Below are positions 26,266 to 35,020 of a DNA stretch of 64,000 nucleotides, piece by piece; positions within the stretch are counted from its first letter, which is position 1, and the number at the start of each line of letters is the position of its first letter. Source of the stretch: Actinomadura macra NBRC 14102 (GTDB taxonomy: Bacteria > Actinomycetota > Actinomycetes > Streptosporangiales > Streptosporangiaceae); the NCBI RefSeq assembly GCF_001552215.1, contig NZ_BCQT01000011.1:310001-374000 (forward strand). The letters run 5' to 3'. The notes below the pieces were generated by a model that did no database searches, was not told the origin of the DNA, and saw nothing but the letters and a program-made list of their open reading frames with translations. A program made the position numbers and the translations under genes.

Positions 26266-26452
26266 CAGGTGTGCCATTCTGTGGCTGCGACGGAAGCGGA
26301 GGAACCCGGTGCGAATCCGGGGCTGTCCCGCAACTGTGACCAGGGGAGTTCTCCCTCGCTCGCGCCACGGCGGGCCCGCCCGGGCCGGCTGGAAGGCCGA
26401 GGGGGAGCGGTGATCTGGGAGCCAGGAGACTCCGGCCGTCGGACAGGAACCG
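26266..26452 (+). ncRNA. Cobalamin riboswitch
   Basis: The aptamer landmarks are all visible: GGTGCGAATCCGGGGCTG, then CCGCAACTGTGA, and, after a variable GC-rich arm, the B12-box-like GAGCCAGGAGACTC at 26419-26432. It lies immediately upstream of the chelatase gene that opens the cobalamin operon, so adenosylcobalamin binding should lower its expression. The ends are approximate. Confidence 0.95.
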
Positions 26453-26486
26453 CCACGGGCGTGGACACCCGAGGAAAGGACGAGGC

Positions 26487-28565
26487 ATGCCCCCTGATGC
26501 GCCGACCGGAACCGACAGGCCGATGGGCCGCGGACGCGCCGGTACCGCGCGCTATCCCTTCTCCGCCGTCGTCGGGATGGCCGACCTCAAGCTGGCGCTG
26601 CTGGTCAACGCCGTCTCGCCGGGAGTGGGCGGGGTGCTGGTGCGCGGCGAGAAGGGCACCGCGAAGTCGACGATCGTCCGGGCCCTGGCGGCGCTGCTGC
26701 CGCCGGTTGGGGTCGTTCCCGGCTGCCGCTTCTCCTGCGACCCGTACGCGCCCGACCCGTCCTGCCCCGACGGCCCCCACACCGGCCCGGAGCGCGGCGA
26801 CACGATGCCGGAGCGGGTCGATACGGCGGGGGAGCGGGCCGCGCGGCTGGTGGAACTGCCGGTCGGCGCGTCGGAGGACCGGCTCACCGGGTCGCTGGAC
26901 ATCGAGCGAGCGCTGACCGAGGGGGTCCGGGCGTTCGAGCCGGGCCTGCTCGCGGCGGCGCACCGCGGAGTGCTGTACGTGGACGAGGTCAACCTCCTGC
27001 ACGACCACCTGGTCGACCTGCTGTTGGACGCGGCGGCGATGGGCGAGTCATACGTCGAGCGGGAGGGTGTGTCGGTCCGGCACGCGGCGCGGTTCCTGCT
27101 GGTGGGGACCATGAACCCGGAGGAGGGCGAGCTGCGTCCGCAACTCCTCGACCGGTTCGGGCTGACCGTCGAGGTCGTCGCGACCCGCGATCCCGAGGAG
27201 CGTGCGGAGGTCGTCCGGCGGCGGCTGCGGTTCGAGGACGATCCGGCGGGCTTCGCCGCGCGCTGGGCCGAGGACGAGGCGGTGCTGGCGGCGCGGATCG
27301 CCGCGGCGCGGGACAGGCTGCCCGGCGTCGAGCTGACCGACGCGGCGGTCCGCCAGATCACGGCCGTATGCGCCTCGTTCGAGGTGGACGGGCTGCGCGC
27401 CGACCTGGTCACGGCGCGGGCGGCCATTGCACTGGCCGCCTGGCACGGGCGGTCGACGGTCACCTCCGACGACGTGCGGACCGCCGCCCGGCTGGCCCTG
27501 CCGCACCGGCGGCGCCGCGACCCGTTCGACGCGCCGGGGCTCGACCGGCAGAAGCTCGACGAGATCCTGGACGAGCACGCCGAACCCGAGCCCGATCACG
27601 GGCCTGACCCGGGCGAGGAGACGGACCGGGAGCCAGAACCGCCCGACGACGACCCAGGTCCGTCCGATGACGGCCCAGGCGGAGGCGTGGCGGGTTCGCA
27701 GGAGGGCGGCGAGCGGCCTGAACCGTCGGAGCCGTCCGTGGAGAGCGGGCCTGGACATGCGCCGGACACCGAAACCGCTCCCGCCGATGCCGCGTACAAG
27801 CCACGCCTGTTCACCGTGCCCGGCGTGGGCGCGGGTGCTCCAGGGCGCCGCTCCAAAGCGCGTAGCCCTCACGGACGTGTGTCCGGTGCCCGTCCAGGCG
27901 CGCGTGGACTGCACTTGACCGCCACGCTGCGCGCCGCCGCGCCCTACCAGAGCGCGCGCGGCCGGGACGGCGCCGGGCTGATCGTGACCCCAGATGACCT
28001 GAGGGAGACCGTCCGGGACGGGCGGGAGGGCAACCTCGTCCTGTTCGTCGTGGACGCGAGCGGGTCGATGGCCGCCCGGAAGCGGATGCGCGCGGTCAAG
28101 GGGGCGGTGCTCAGCCTGCTGTTGGACGCCTACCAGCGCCGAGACAAGGTCGGGCTCATCACGTTCCGTGGCGCGGACGCAGCGGTGGCCCTCCCGCCGA
28201 CGTCCTCGGTGGAGGCCGGGGCACGGCGCCTGGAGCGGTTGCCGACCGGCGGGCGGACGCCGCTGTCGGCGGGGCTGCTGCGCGCCGCCGAGGTACTGCG
28301 GGTCGAGCGGCTGCGCGACCCGGCCCGCCGTCCGCTGCTGGTCGTGGTGACCGACGGCCGCGCCACGCACGGGCCGGATCCGGCGCGGGCCGCCGGGCTG
28401 CTCTCCGGCGTCGCGTCCGTGGTCGTCGACTGCGAGTCCGGTCCGGTGCGGCTCGGGCTGGCGGCCGCGCTGGGCGCGCGGCTCGGCGCGGAGGTCGTCC
28501 GGCTCGACCGGCTGGGCGCCGACTCACTCGCCGGGATCGTCCGGGACGCGCGGAACGTCGCATGA
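26487..28565 (+). CDS. Putative cobaltochelatase subunit (fused ChlI/BchI AAA+ and ChlD/BchD VWA)
   Basis: This 692-residue fusion starts with an AAA+ ATPase (Walker A GEKGTAKST near residue 55, Walker B VLYVDEVNLLHD near residue 165). It continues into an acidic Pro/Asp/Glu-rich linker (about 365-440) and ends with a VWA domain whose MIDAS motif DASGSM lies near residue 522. This arrangement is the actinobacterial form of the small subunits that drive CobN in cobalt insertion. A CobN gene is absent here and should be elsewhere. It is the first gene after the riboswitch. Confidence 0.9.
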   Translation: MPPDAPTGTDRPMGRGRAGTARYPFSAVVGMADLKLALLVNAVSPGVGGVLVRGEKGTAKSTIVRALAALLPPVGVVPGCRFSCDPYAPDPSCPDGPHTGPERGDTMPERVDTAGERAARLVELPVGASEDRLTGSLDIERALTEGVRAFEPGLLAAAHRGVLYVDEVNLLHDHLVDLLLDAAAMGESYVEREGVSVRHAARFLLVGTMNPEEGELRPQLLDRFGLTVEVVATRDPEERAEVVRRRLRFEDDPAGFAARWAEDEAVLAARIAAARDRLPGVELTDAAVRQITAVCASFEVDGLRADLVTARAAIALAAWHGRSTVTSDDVRTAARLALPHRRRRDPFDAPGLDRQKLDEILDEHAEPEPDHGPDPGEETDREPEPPDDDPGPSDDGPGGGVAGSQEGGERPEPSEPSVESGPGHAPDTETAPADAAYKPRLFTVPGVGAGAPGRRSKARSPHGRVSGARPGARGLHLTATLRAAAPYQSARGRDGAGLIVTPDDLRETVRDGREGNLVLFVVDASGSMAARKRMRAVKGAVLSLLLDAYQRRDKVGLITFRGADAAVALPPTSSVEAGARRLERLPTGGRTPLSAGLLRAAEVLRVERLRDPARRPLLVVVTDGRATHGPDPARAAGLLSGVASVVVDCESGPVRLGLAAALGARLGAEVVRLDRLGADSLAGIVRDARNVA

Positions 28566-28643
28566 GCGGTGCGAGCCGCGCACGCCGTGCGGACCGCGCA
28601 AGCCGCATGATCTTCAGGAGCGGGCGGAAGGACGGGGACTGAG

Positions 28644-29258
28644 ATGCCGCAGGGCAAGCCGGAGTACGTGCCGGAGGACGGGTTGACCACGCGGGAGCGC
28701 CGCAACCGGCCGCTGGTGATGGTGCACACCGGTCCCGGCAAGGGGAAGTCGACCGCCGCGTTCGGGCTCGCGCTGCGCGCCTGGAACCAGGGCTGGCCGA
28801 TCGGGGTGTACCAGTTCGTCAAATCCGCCAAATGGCGCATCGGTGAGGAGAACGCGCTGCTCGCGCTCGGCCGCCTGTACAACGAGACCGGCGAGGGCGG
28901 GCCGGTGTTCTGGTCCAAGATGGGGGAGGGCTGGTCGTGGATCCAGCGGCCCGGCACCGAGGCCGACCATGAGGCGGACGCCCGCGAAGGCTGGGAGCAG
29001 ATCAAGCGTGACCTTGCCGCCGAGACATATCGCCTCTATGTCCTGGATGAATTCACCTATCCGATGAAGTGGGGCTGGGTGGACGTCGAGGACGTCGTCG
29101 CCGCGCTCCGGGACCGGCCCGGCAACCAGCACGTCGTGATCACCGGGCGGGACGCCGACCCGCGGCTGGTGGAGATCGCCGACCTCGTCACCGAGATGGG
29201 CAAGGTGCGGCATCCGATGGACCGCGGACAGAAAGGTCAGAAGGGCATCGAGTGGTGA
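28644..29258 (+). CDS. cobO: Cob(I)yrinic acid a,c-diamide adenosyltransferase CobO
   Basis: This 204-residue enzyme transfers the adenosyl group of ATP to cobalt. The P-loop HTGPGKGKSTAAFG lies near residues 28-41, and the CobA/CobO signatures VYQFVKSAKW, LDEFTYPMKWGW and HVVITGRDADPRL follow. Length and order match the CobO/CobA(Salmonella) family. It is in the cobalamin operon, 78 nt after the chelatase, and its stop overlaps the GTG of cobB. Confidence 0.96.
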   Translation: MPQGKPEYVPEDGLTTRERRNRPLVMVHTGPGKGKSTAAFGLALRAWNQGWPIGVYQFVKSAKWRIGEENALLALGRLYNETGEGGPVFWSKMGEGWSWIQRPGTEADHEADAREGWEQIKRDLAAETYRLYVLDEFTYPMKWGWVDVEDVVAALRDRPGNQHVVITGRDADPRLVEIADLVTEMGKVRHPMDRGQKGQKGIEW

Positions 29259-30667
29259 CCGTCCCGCGGCTCGTCATCGCCGCGCCCTCGTCGGGGAGCG
29301 GCAAGACGACCGTGGCGACCGGGCTGATGGCCGCGCTCGCCGGTCGCGGCCTGGAGGTCTCCCCGCACAAGGTGGGGCCGGACTACATCGATCCCGGGTA
29401 CCACGCGCTCGCCACGGGACGTCCCGGACGCAACCTCGATCCCTGGCTGACGTCCGAGGGGCTGGTCGCCTCGCTCTTCTTGCATGGCGCGGCGGGTGCG
29501 GACGTGGCGGTCGTCGAAGGCGTCATGGGCATGTACGACGGGGCGACCGGTCTGAACTCGCCCGGTCTGGGCGCGCCAGGTTCTCTGGGTGGTGGCGACT
29601 ACGCCTCCACGGCGCACGTCGCGACGCTTCTGGACGCCCCGGTCGTGCTGGTCGTGGACGCGTCGGCGGCGGCGGGACGCTCGGTGGCGGCGCTCGTCCA
29701 CGGCTTCCGCTCGTTCGGGACGGCCCGGGTCGGCGGCGTGATCCTCAACCGGCTGGGCTCGGACGGGCACGAGCGCATGTGCCGCGACGCCGTGGCGGAA
29801 CTGGGACTGCCGGTGCTGGGTGCGCTGCGCCGCCATGAGGACGCGGCGACGCCGTCCCGCCATCTGGGCCTCGTGCCCGCCGCTGAGCGCCGCGCGGACG
29901 CGGTGGACGCCGTCGCACGGCTGGGCGCGCTGGTCGCCTCGTCCTGCGATCTGGACGCCGTGCTGGCGCTGGCCCGCACAGCCCCCGCGTTGACGGCGAC
30001 GCCGTGGGACCCGTCCGATGCGGTGGCGGGGAATGCGGCTCTCCGGGAGAGGCCACGCATTGCGGTCGCGGGTGGTCCCGCGTTCACGTTCGGCTATGCG
30101 GAGAACGAGGAACTGCTGGACGCGGCCGGAGCGGAGGTCGTCCGGTTCGATCCATTGCGCGACGAGTCTCTCCCCGTGGGAACCCGTGGCGTGGTCATTG
30201 GCGGTGGGTTCCCGGAGGTGTATGCAGCCGAACTGTCGGCGAACGGGCCGTTGCGTAAGGAAATCGGGGACTTCGCGAAGGCGTCGCGTCCTGTGTACGC
30301 CGAATGCGCTGGTCTTCTATATCTCGTGCAGGAGTTGGACGGTGCGCCGATGTGCGGCGTCTTGGATGGCGTCAGAGCGACCATGGCCCCGCGCCTGACG
30401 CTGGGCTATCGTGCCGCGGTGGCGGTGGCCGATTCGGTCGTCGCTCGGACGGGGGAGCGCCTGCGCGGTCACGAGTTCCATCGCACGGTAACGGAACCGA
30501 GTCATGGGGTTGGAAGGCCGTGGCAGGCGGCGTGGCAGTGGTCCACGTCCGGTCCGGAGGGTTTCGTGAAGGGTGGGTGTGTCGCCTCCTACCTGCATTT
30601 GCATTGGGCCGGGTCGCCCTGGCTCGCGAGCAGGTTGGTCGGCGCCTGTGGAGGGGAGCGCGTGTGA
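29255..30667 (+). CDS. cobB: Cobyrinic acid a,c-diamide synthase CobB
   Basis: This 470-residue ATP- and glutamine-dependent amidase acts on the a and c carboxylates of the corrin ring. The N-terminal dethiobiotin-synthetase-like domain has APSSGSGKTT and VEGVMGMYDG. The C-terminal class I-like glutaminase domain has the nucleophile Cys in YAECAGLLYL (residue about 351) and a His near the end (SYLHLHWAG). The GTG start at 29255 overlaps the CobO stop by 4 nt. Its own stop overlaps the GNAT gene in the same way. Confidence 0.95.
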   Translation: MTVPRLVIAAPSSGSGKTTVATGLMAALAGRGLEVSPHKVGPDYIDPGYHALATGRPGRNLDPWLTSEGLVASLFLHGAAGADVAVVEGVMGMYDGATGLNSPGLGAPGSLGGGDYASTAHVATLLDAPVVLVVDASAAAGRSVAALVHGFRSFGTARVGGVILNRLGSDGHERMCRDAVAELGLPVLGALRRHEDAATPSRHLGLVPAAERRADAVDAVARLGALVASSCDLDAVLALARTAPALTATPWDPSDAVAGNAALRERPRIAVAGGPAFTFGYAENEELLDAAGAEVVRFDPLRDESLPVGTRGVVIGGGFPEVYAAELSANGPLRKEIGDFAKASRPVYAECAGLLYLVQELDGAPMCGVLDGVRATMAPRLTLGYRAAVAVADSVVARTGERLRGHEFHRTVTEPSHGVGRPWQAAWQWSTSGPEGFVKGGCVASYLHLHWAGSPWLASRLVGACGGERV

Positions 30668-31323
30668 ACGCCTTCGAGCGGAGCGTCCGCCTGGAGAGCG
30701 AACGGCTCGTCCTGCGCCCGTTCGACCTGGACGACGCCGCCGACGTGATCGAGGTGATCCGGGCCGGGGAGGACTTCCTTCCGCCCAATTTCCCGAACCG
30801 ACTGGAGGCCCAGCCCCTTGCCTGGTTTCTCCGGGAGGGCGTCCACAACGTCCAGCGGCTTGGTGTAGGGATTCACCTGGCCGTGACCGACCGGCACACT
30901 GGTCGCCTCACCGGAACCATCGGGCTATTCCGGGTCGACTGGAAGCAACTCACATGCGAGGTCGGATACGGGATGCGGTCAAGCGCGCGCGGGCACGGAT
31001 ACGCGACGGAGGCTCTCGCGCTGGTGTCGCGCTGGGCACTAGAGGAATGCGGACTCTTTCGGGTGGAATTGCGCGCCCTGGTCACCAATCATGCCTCGAT
31101 CCGTGTGGCGCAGAAGGCCGGCTACCACCGCGAAGGGGTGGCGCGGGGAGCCGAGCGCGGCCCCGGCGGCGCTCACGAGGACATGGTCGTCTTCAGCATG
31201 ATCGCGACGGATCTGCGGCCGGAGGCGCCGGCCGTTCCCCACGACCCCGGTGAGTCCCGGCCGGCGACCGGCGGAGCCTCCGGAAGGCTCGTCGCCCACG
31301 ACCAGGGAGAGGGACGGGCATGA
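30664..31323 (+). CDS. GNAT N-acetyltransferase embedded in the cobalamin operon
   Basis: This 219-residue protein is of the RimJ/RimL-like GNAT group (Acetyltransf_3). It has LVLRPFDLDDAADV at the start and the acetyl-CoA loop YGMRSSARGHGYATEAL (a variant of RGxGxA). It also has VELRALVTNHASIRVAQKAGY and ends in a disordered Pro/Gly/Arg tail. GTGA overlap with cobB and ATGA overlap with the next gene make it a full operon member. No known step of cobalamin synthesis needs an acetyltransferase; it may modify another protein or a small molecule. Confidence 0.88.
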   Translation: MNAFERSVRLESERLVLRPFDLDDAADVIEVIRAGEDFLPPNFPNRLEAQPLAWFLREGVHNVQRLGVGIHLAVTDRHTGRLTGTIGLFRVDWKQLTCEVGYGMRSSARGHGYATEALALVSRWALEECGLFRVELRALVTNHASIRVAQKAGYHREGVARGAERGPGGAHEDMVVFSMIATDLRPEAPAVPHDPGESRPATGGASGRLVAHDQGEGRA

Positions 31324-31847
31324 CCACGCTGGACGCGGCGTCGAGAGTGGCGGCGCAGGGCGAGACGACCCTCGTGATGTACGGGAAGGGCGCGGGCGAA
31401 ACGGCACGCCGGATGCTGCCCAAGCTGCCGGACGCCTGCTTCATTCCCGCCGACCTGGAGGAACTGCCGGGCGCGGTCGAGCACGGCCTCACCCAGGTCG
31501 TCCTGATCGCCGGGATGGACGAGCAGGCAGCGATCGCCGGATGCGTCGCGGGCGTCGCGGGCGCCGCGGGCGTTTTCGACTCGATCACCCTGGACATGGA
31601 CGGTGGGCGCGCGCTGGCCGCCGAGATCGCGGCGGACCCCACGGCCCTGCGCGCCTACGAGCTGTGGGAGGCGGCGGGCAGACTCGGGCCGTGCGGGCGG
31701 GAGCTGTGCCGCCGCACCGCCGGTGAGCTGGAACGCCGCGCCGCCGCGGCCGCGGGCTGGGCGGCGAGCCCGATCGCCGCGCAGGTCGTGCTGGTCGACG
31801 CCACCGGGCAGCGCATGGTCGGCATGTTCGGGCGGATGGCGCGATGA
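31320..31847 (+). CDS. Cobalamin-operon protein resembling the C-terminal half of CbiD
   Basis: This 175-residue protein is without a clear family at sight. Its central part (FIPADLEELPGAVEHGLTQ, VVLIAGMDEQAAIAG) resembles the CbiD segment (IGxALxxAxxxGxxxVxLxGMxGKLxKxAxG). The tail, with CRRTAGELERRAAAAAG and AQVVLVDATGQRMVG, resembles the end of CbiD. The N-terminal methyltransferase half of CbiD is missing. It is translationally coupled on both sides (ATGA overlaps). The resemblance is by eye and weak; a remnant or repurposed CbiD is my best guess. Confidence 0.5.
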   Translation: MTTLDAASRVAAQGETTLVMYGKGAGETARRMLPKLPDACFIPADLEELPGAVEHGLTQVVLIAGMDEQAAIAGCVAGVAGAAGVFDSITLDMDGGRALAAEIAADPTALRAYELWEAAGRLGPCGRELCRRTAGELERRAAAAAGWAASPIAAQVVLVDATGQRMVGMFGRMAR

Positions 31848-32818
31848 TCCGCGCCTCCCTGGCGGCGCTGGCCTTCGCCCGCGCCGGACTCTCCCGACAC
31901 GACGCGATCGTCGTGTCCGCCGACGAGTTCAGGCGGGCGGTGAACGTGTGCCGTGCCCATCCCAAGGTGGCGGTGCTGACGAGTCCTGGCTCGGGACCCG
32001 CGGAACTAGCGCGCGCGCTGTTCCCGCAGACCCCGCGTTCGTTCGTGGTCTGCGAAGACCTGGACGGGCCTAGAGAGCGCGTGGTGCACGTCCGTCCGGC
32101 CGAGGCCACCACCCGTCCGTGGAACGACCCGGAAGTGGTCCTCGTCCTGGACGAGCGGCGTCCCTCAGAGGGAACGGACTGGCTTTCCGGCGCCAGCTTG
32201 GGGCCGCCCGGATGGGCCTTGCCCGAGGAGGCGTTCGGTGGCAGGACCGCGCTGACACCCGAGATCCGGGCTTTCGTCCTGGCCCGGTTGGGGCCGCGCA
32301 TCGGCGACATGGTCTGGGATGTGGGTTCGGGTGATGGCTCTGTGGGCATCGAGTGCGCGCGCTTCGGTGCGGCCGTGGTCGCCGTTGAGAGCGACAAGGC
32401 GGCGTGTGAACGGATACGGGAGAGCGTCCGCGCGCACGGCGTGAGGGTGGCGGTCTCGCGCGGCGAGGTCCCGTCCGTCCTGGACCATCTTCCCGAGCCC
32501 GACGCCGTGTTCGCCGGACGCGGCGGTCCCGCGGCGCTCGGGGCGTGCGCGGCGAAGACCCTGAGCAGGGTGGTCGCCATAGCGCACGCCGAGGAGACGG
32601 GCGCCGAGTGGACGCAGGCCATGATCGACGCCCTGGCAGGGCGGGGCTTCACCACCGGCGCCGTCCGGCTCCAGGCCGACCCTCTGAGCCCGGGGGCCGA
32701 GCCGGGCGGATCCGCGATCGTCGTCTGGGCGGAGCGGGGCGGCCGCGTCCCCGGGCCGCGTGAGCCGAAGGTCGTCCGCCCGATAGAGACGATCCCGATC
32801 AAGGACTGCGGACCGTGA
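31844..32818 (+). CDS. CobL/CbiE-CbiT-like protein lacking the CbiE N-terminal subdomain
   Basis: This 324-residue protein begins in the middle of CbiE (ASLAALAFARAGLSRHDAI, then RRAVNVCRAHPKVAVLT) and continues into a complete CbiT domain (TPEIRAFVLARLGPRIGDMVWDVGSGDGSVGIE). CobL proteins normally have about 400 residues. The first 100 or so, which carry the Gly-rich SAM-binding loop and GDP motif of the CbiE methyltransferase, are absent, and no in-frame upstream start exists. CbiT activity (C15 methylation, C12 decarboxylation) is plausible; C5 methylation is doubtful. It overlaps the genes before and after by 4 nt. Confidence 0.8.
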   Translation: MIRASLAALAFARAGLSRHDAIVVSADEFRRAVNVCRAHPKVAVLTSPGSGPAELARALFPQTPRSFVVCEDLDGPRERVVHVRPAEATTRPWNDPEVVLVLDERRPSEGTDWLSGASLGPPGWALPEEAFGGRTALTPEIRAFVLARLGPRIGDMVWDVGSGDGSVGIECARFGAAVVAVESDKAACERIRESVRAHGVRVAVSRGEVPSVLDHLPEPDAVFAGRGGPAALGACAAKTLSRVVAIAHAEETGAEWTQAMIDALAGRGFTTGAVRLQADPLSPGAEPGGSAIVVWAERGGRVPGPREPKVVRPIETIPIKDCGP

Positions 32819-33309
32819 CCGTGATCAGGGCACCGGGGCTCCCACCGGGCCCGGAAGCCTCAGCGATCGGTATCGGCGCGTCGAGCGGGGCGAGCGTCCG
32901 CGAGGTCGGCGACCTGATCGATCACGTCCTCGCCGTGGCCGGACTGGCATCACAGGAGGTCCGTTGCGTGGCGACCGCGGACGGGCGGGCCGCCGAGCCG
33001 CTGCTGCGCGCCGCCGCCGCCGCTCGGGGACTCCCGCTCGTCACCTACCCTGTGGCCGTGTTGGCGCGGGTGGACGTGCCACATCCCTCCGACGCCGTCC
33101 GGGCACGGACGGGCACCGCCAGCATCGCCGAGGCGGCGGCCGTCCAGGCGGCCCGTCCACTCGGCGCGGGAGAGGCCCACCTCGTGGTGCTGAAGCGCCG
33201 CTCCGCACACGTCACCGCCGCTGTCGCCACCGCCATCCCCGATAACGGCGGTGGTAGGCACCAAGTCCGACAAACCTCGTCCAAAAGCGTGATGTCCGGC
33301 AACCCGTGA
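32815..33309 (+). CDS. CobE/CbiG C-terminal domain protein
   Basis: This 164-residue protein covers a CbiG_C/CobE domain: IGIGASSGASVREVGDLID, then VRCVATADGRAAEP, LVTYPVAVLARVDVPHPS and VAEAAAVQAA-like sequence (SIAEAAAVQAA). CobE assists ring contraction or methyl transfer in the aerobic route, whereas CbiG uses the same domain for lactone opening. There is no N-terminal CbiG domain. The tail after residue 140 is Ser/Gln/Lys-rich and looks disordered. The GTG start overlaps the previous stop. Confidence 0.85.
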   Translation: MTVIRAPGLPPGPEASAIGIGASSGASVREVGDLIDHVLAVAGLASQEVRCVATADGRAAEPLLRAAAAARGLPLVTYPVAVLARVDVPHPSDAVRARTGTASIAEAAAVQAARPLGAGEAHLVVLKRRSAHVTAAVATAIPDNGGGRHQVRQTSSKSVMSGNP

Positions 33310-33401
33310 CACCCTGGTGCCCGACGTGGAACGAAGCCCGGATGGAACGAAGCACAACGACCGGCGACATCGAGGATCGCCGTGATCAGCCTGGAGGCTC
33401 A

Positions 33402-33995
33402 GTGACCGTACGCCAGCCCCATCCGATCGAGATCCGGTCGTATGAGATCCTGCGCTCCCGCGTCGACCTGTCGCCGATGCCGCCGCTCTGGCGCGCCGTC
33501 GCCGAGCGGGTGATCCACGCCACCGCCGACCTGGAGTACGCGGTGGACCTGGTCACCACGGAGGACTTCCTCGGGCAGGGGTGGGCCGCACTGCAAGCCG
33601 GGGCGCCGATCGTCACCGACGAGGGCATGGTCGCCGCCGGAATCAGTGCGCGCGAGACGCTCTGCCACGCCACCGACCCCGCCGCCGCCCGGATGGCGCG
33701 CGCCGCGGGGATCGCCCGCTCCGCCGCCGCCGTCCGGCTGTCGTATGCGGAGGTGGGGCCCGGCGCGGTCTGGGCGGTCGGATCCGCGCCCGAGGCGATC
33801 GTCGAGATCATCGAGCGCGGGGTGCGCCCGGCACTGGTGATCGGGACGCCGGTGGGCTTCGTCGGCGCGGCCGAGGCCAAGCGGGCGCTGCGCGCCAGCG
33901 GGCTGCCGCAGCTCAGCAACGTCTCGGAGAAGGGCGGTTCGGTGGTCGCCGCGGCCGCCGTCAACGCGCTGCTCTACCACGAGGCGGCGAGCTGA
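33402..33995 (+). CDS. cobH: Precorrin-8X methylmutase CobH/CbiC
   Basis: This 197-residue enzyme moves the C11 methyl group to C12, giving hydrogenobyrinate or cobyrinate. The start PHPIEIRSYEILRSRVDL is typical. The catalytic His39 is in AERVIHATAD, and VRPALVIGTPVGFVGAAEAK closes the active site. GTG at 33402 is preceded by CTGGAGG. Its stop overlaps the next ATG by one base. It has full family length. Confidence 0.95.
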   Translation: MTVRQPHPIEIRSYEILRSRVDLSPMPPLWRAVAERVIHATADLEYAVDLVTTEDFLGQGWAALQAGAPIVTDEGMVAAGISARETLCHATDPAAARMARAAGIARSAAAVRLSYAEVGPGAVWAVGSAPEAIVEIIERGVRPALVIGTPVGFVGAAEAKRALRASGLPQLSNVSEKGGSVVAAAAVNALLYHEAAS

Positions 33996-35020
33996 TGGGG
34001 GCACCGGACGAGGTGGACCTGCGCCATCACGGGGACGCCGAGGTCGGCGACGGCCTCGCCGACTTCGCCGTCAACGTGCGGACCGGGATGCCCCCGGCCT
34101 GGCTCGCCGAGCGGCTGCGCGCCTCCGTCGCGGGACTGGCCGCCTACCCCGACCCGCGTCCCGCCCGCCGGGCCGTCGCGCGGCGCCATGGGAGGGCCGC
34201 CGAGGAGGTCCTGCTCACCTCGGGTGCGGCGGAGGCGTTCGTCCTGTTCGCGCGGGTGCTACAGCCGCGCCGGGCGGTCGTCGTGCACCCCCAGTTCACC
34301 GAGCCGGAGGCCGCGCTCCGGGCCGCCGGACATGCGGTGGAGCGGGTCGTGCTCGGCAAGGACTTCACCCTCGACCCCGACGTCGTCCCGGACGATGCCG
34401 ACCTCGTCGTGATCGGCAACCCGACCAACCCGACGTCCGTGCTGCATCCGGCGTCCACCGTCGCCGCGCTCGCCAGGCCGGGCCGGACCGTCGTGCTGGA
34501 CGAGGCGTTCATGGACTGCGTCCCCGGCGAGCCGGAGACCCTGGCCACGCGCCTGCCCGCCGGAATCGCCGTGATCCGCAGCCTCACCAAGACGTGGGGG
34601 CTCGCCGGGCTGCGCGCCGGGTACGTCCTGACCGACCCCCGGCTGACGGCGCGGCTCGCCGAGGTGCAGCCGCTCTGGGCCGTCTCCACGCCCGCGCTCG
34701 TGGCGATCGAGGCGTGCTCCACACCGGACGCGGTCGCCGAAGCCGAGGAATGGGCCGTCCGGTTGGCCACCGAACGAAACCGGCTGGCGGCCGAACTCAC
34801 CGCACGCGGCCTCTACGTGGTGCCCGAAGCGCGCGCGTCGTTCCTGTGCCTGCGTGTGCCGGACGCCCTGGGCATCAGGGCCCTGCTACGCCAGCGCGGT
34901 TACGCCGTCCGGCGCGGAGACACCTTCCCAGGGCTCGGCAAGGACTGGCTGCGGATCGCCGTGCGCGACCGTGCGTCCAACGAGGCGCTGCTTAAGGTGC
35001 TCGGTGAACTCGGCATCTAG
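33995..35020 (+). CDS. cobC: CobC-type aminotransferase (Rv2231c-like, L-threonine-phosphate decarboxylase family)
   Basis: This 341-residue PLP fold-type I enzyme has LTSGAAEAFVLFAR for cofactor phosphate binding, IGNPTNPTSVLHP, VVLDEAFMDC, and the Schiff-base Lys in SLTKTWGLAGLRAGY. CobC/CobD homologues form (R)-1-amino-2-propanol phosphate for the nucleotide loop. Actinobacterial proteins of this position are annotated CobC and the exact reaction has not been shown for all. The ATG at 33995 overlaps the cobH stop by one base. Confidence 0.88.
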   Translation: MGAPDEVDLRHHGDAEVGDGLADFAVNVRTGMPPAWLAERLRASVAGLAAYPDPRPARRAVARRHGRAAEEVLLTSGAAEAFVLFARVLQPRRAVVVHPQFTEPEAALRAAGHAVERVVLGKDFTLDPDVVPDDADLVVIGNPTNPTSVLHPASTVAALARPGRTVVLDEAFMDCVPGEPETLATRLPAGIAVIRSLTKTWGLAGLRAGYVLTDPRLTARLAEVQPLWAVSTPALVAIEACSTPDAVAEAEEWAVRLATERNRLAAELTARGLYVVPEARASFLCLRVPDALGIRALLRQRGYAVRRGDTFPGLGKDWLRIAVRDRASNEALLKVLGELGI

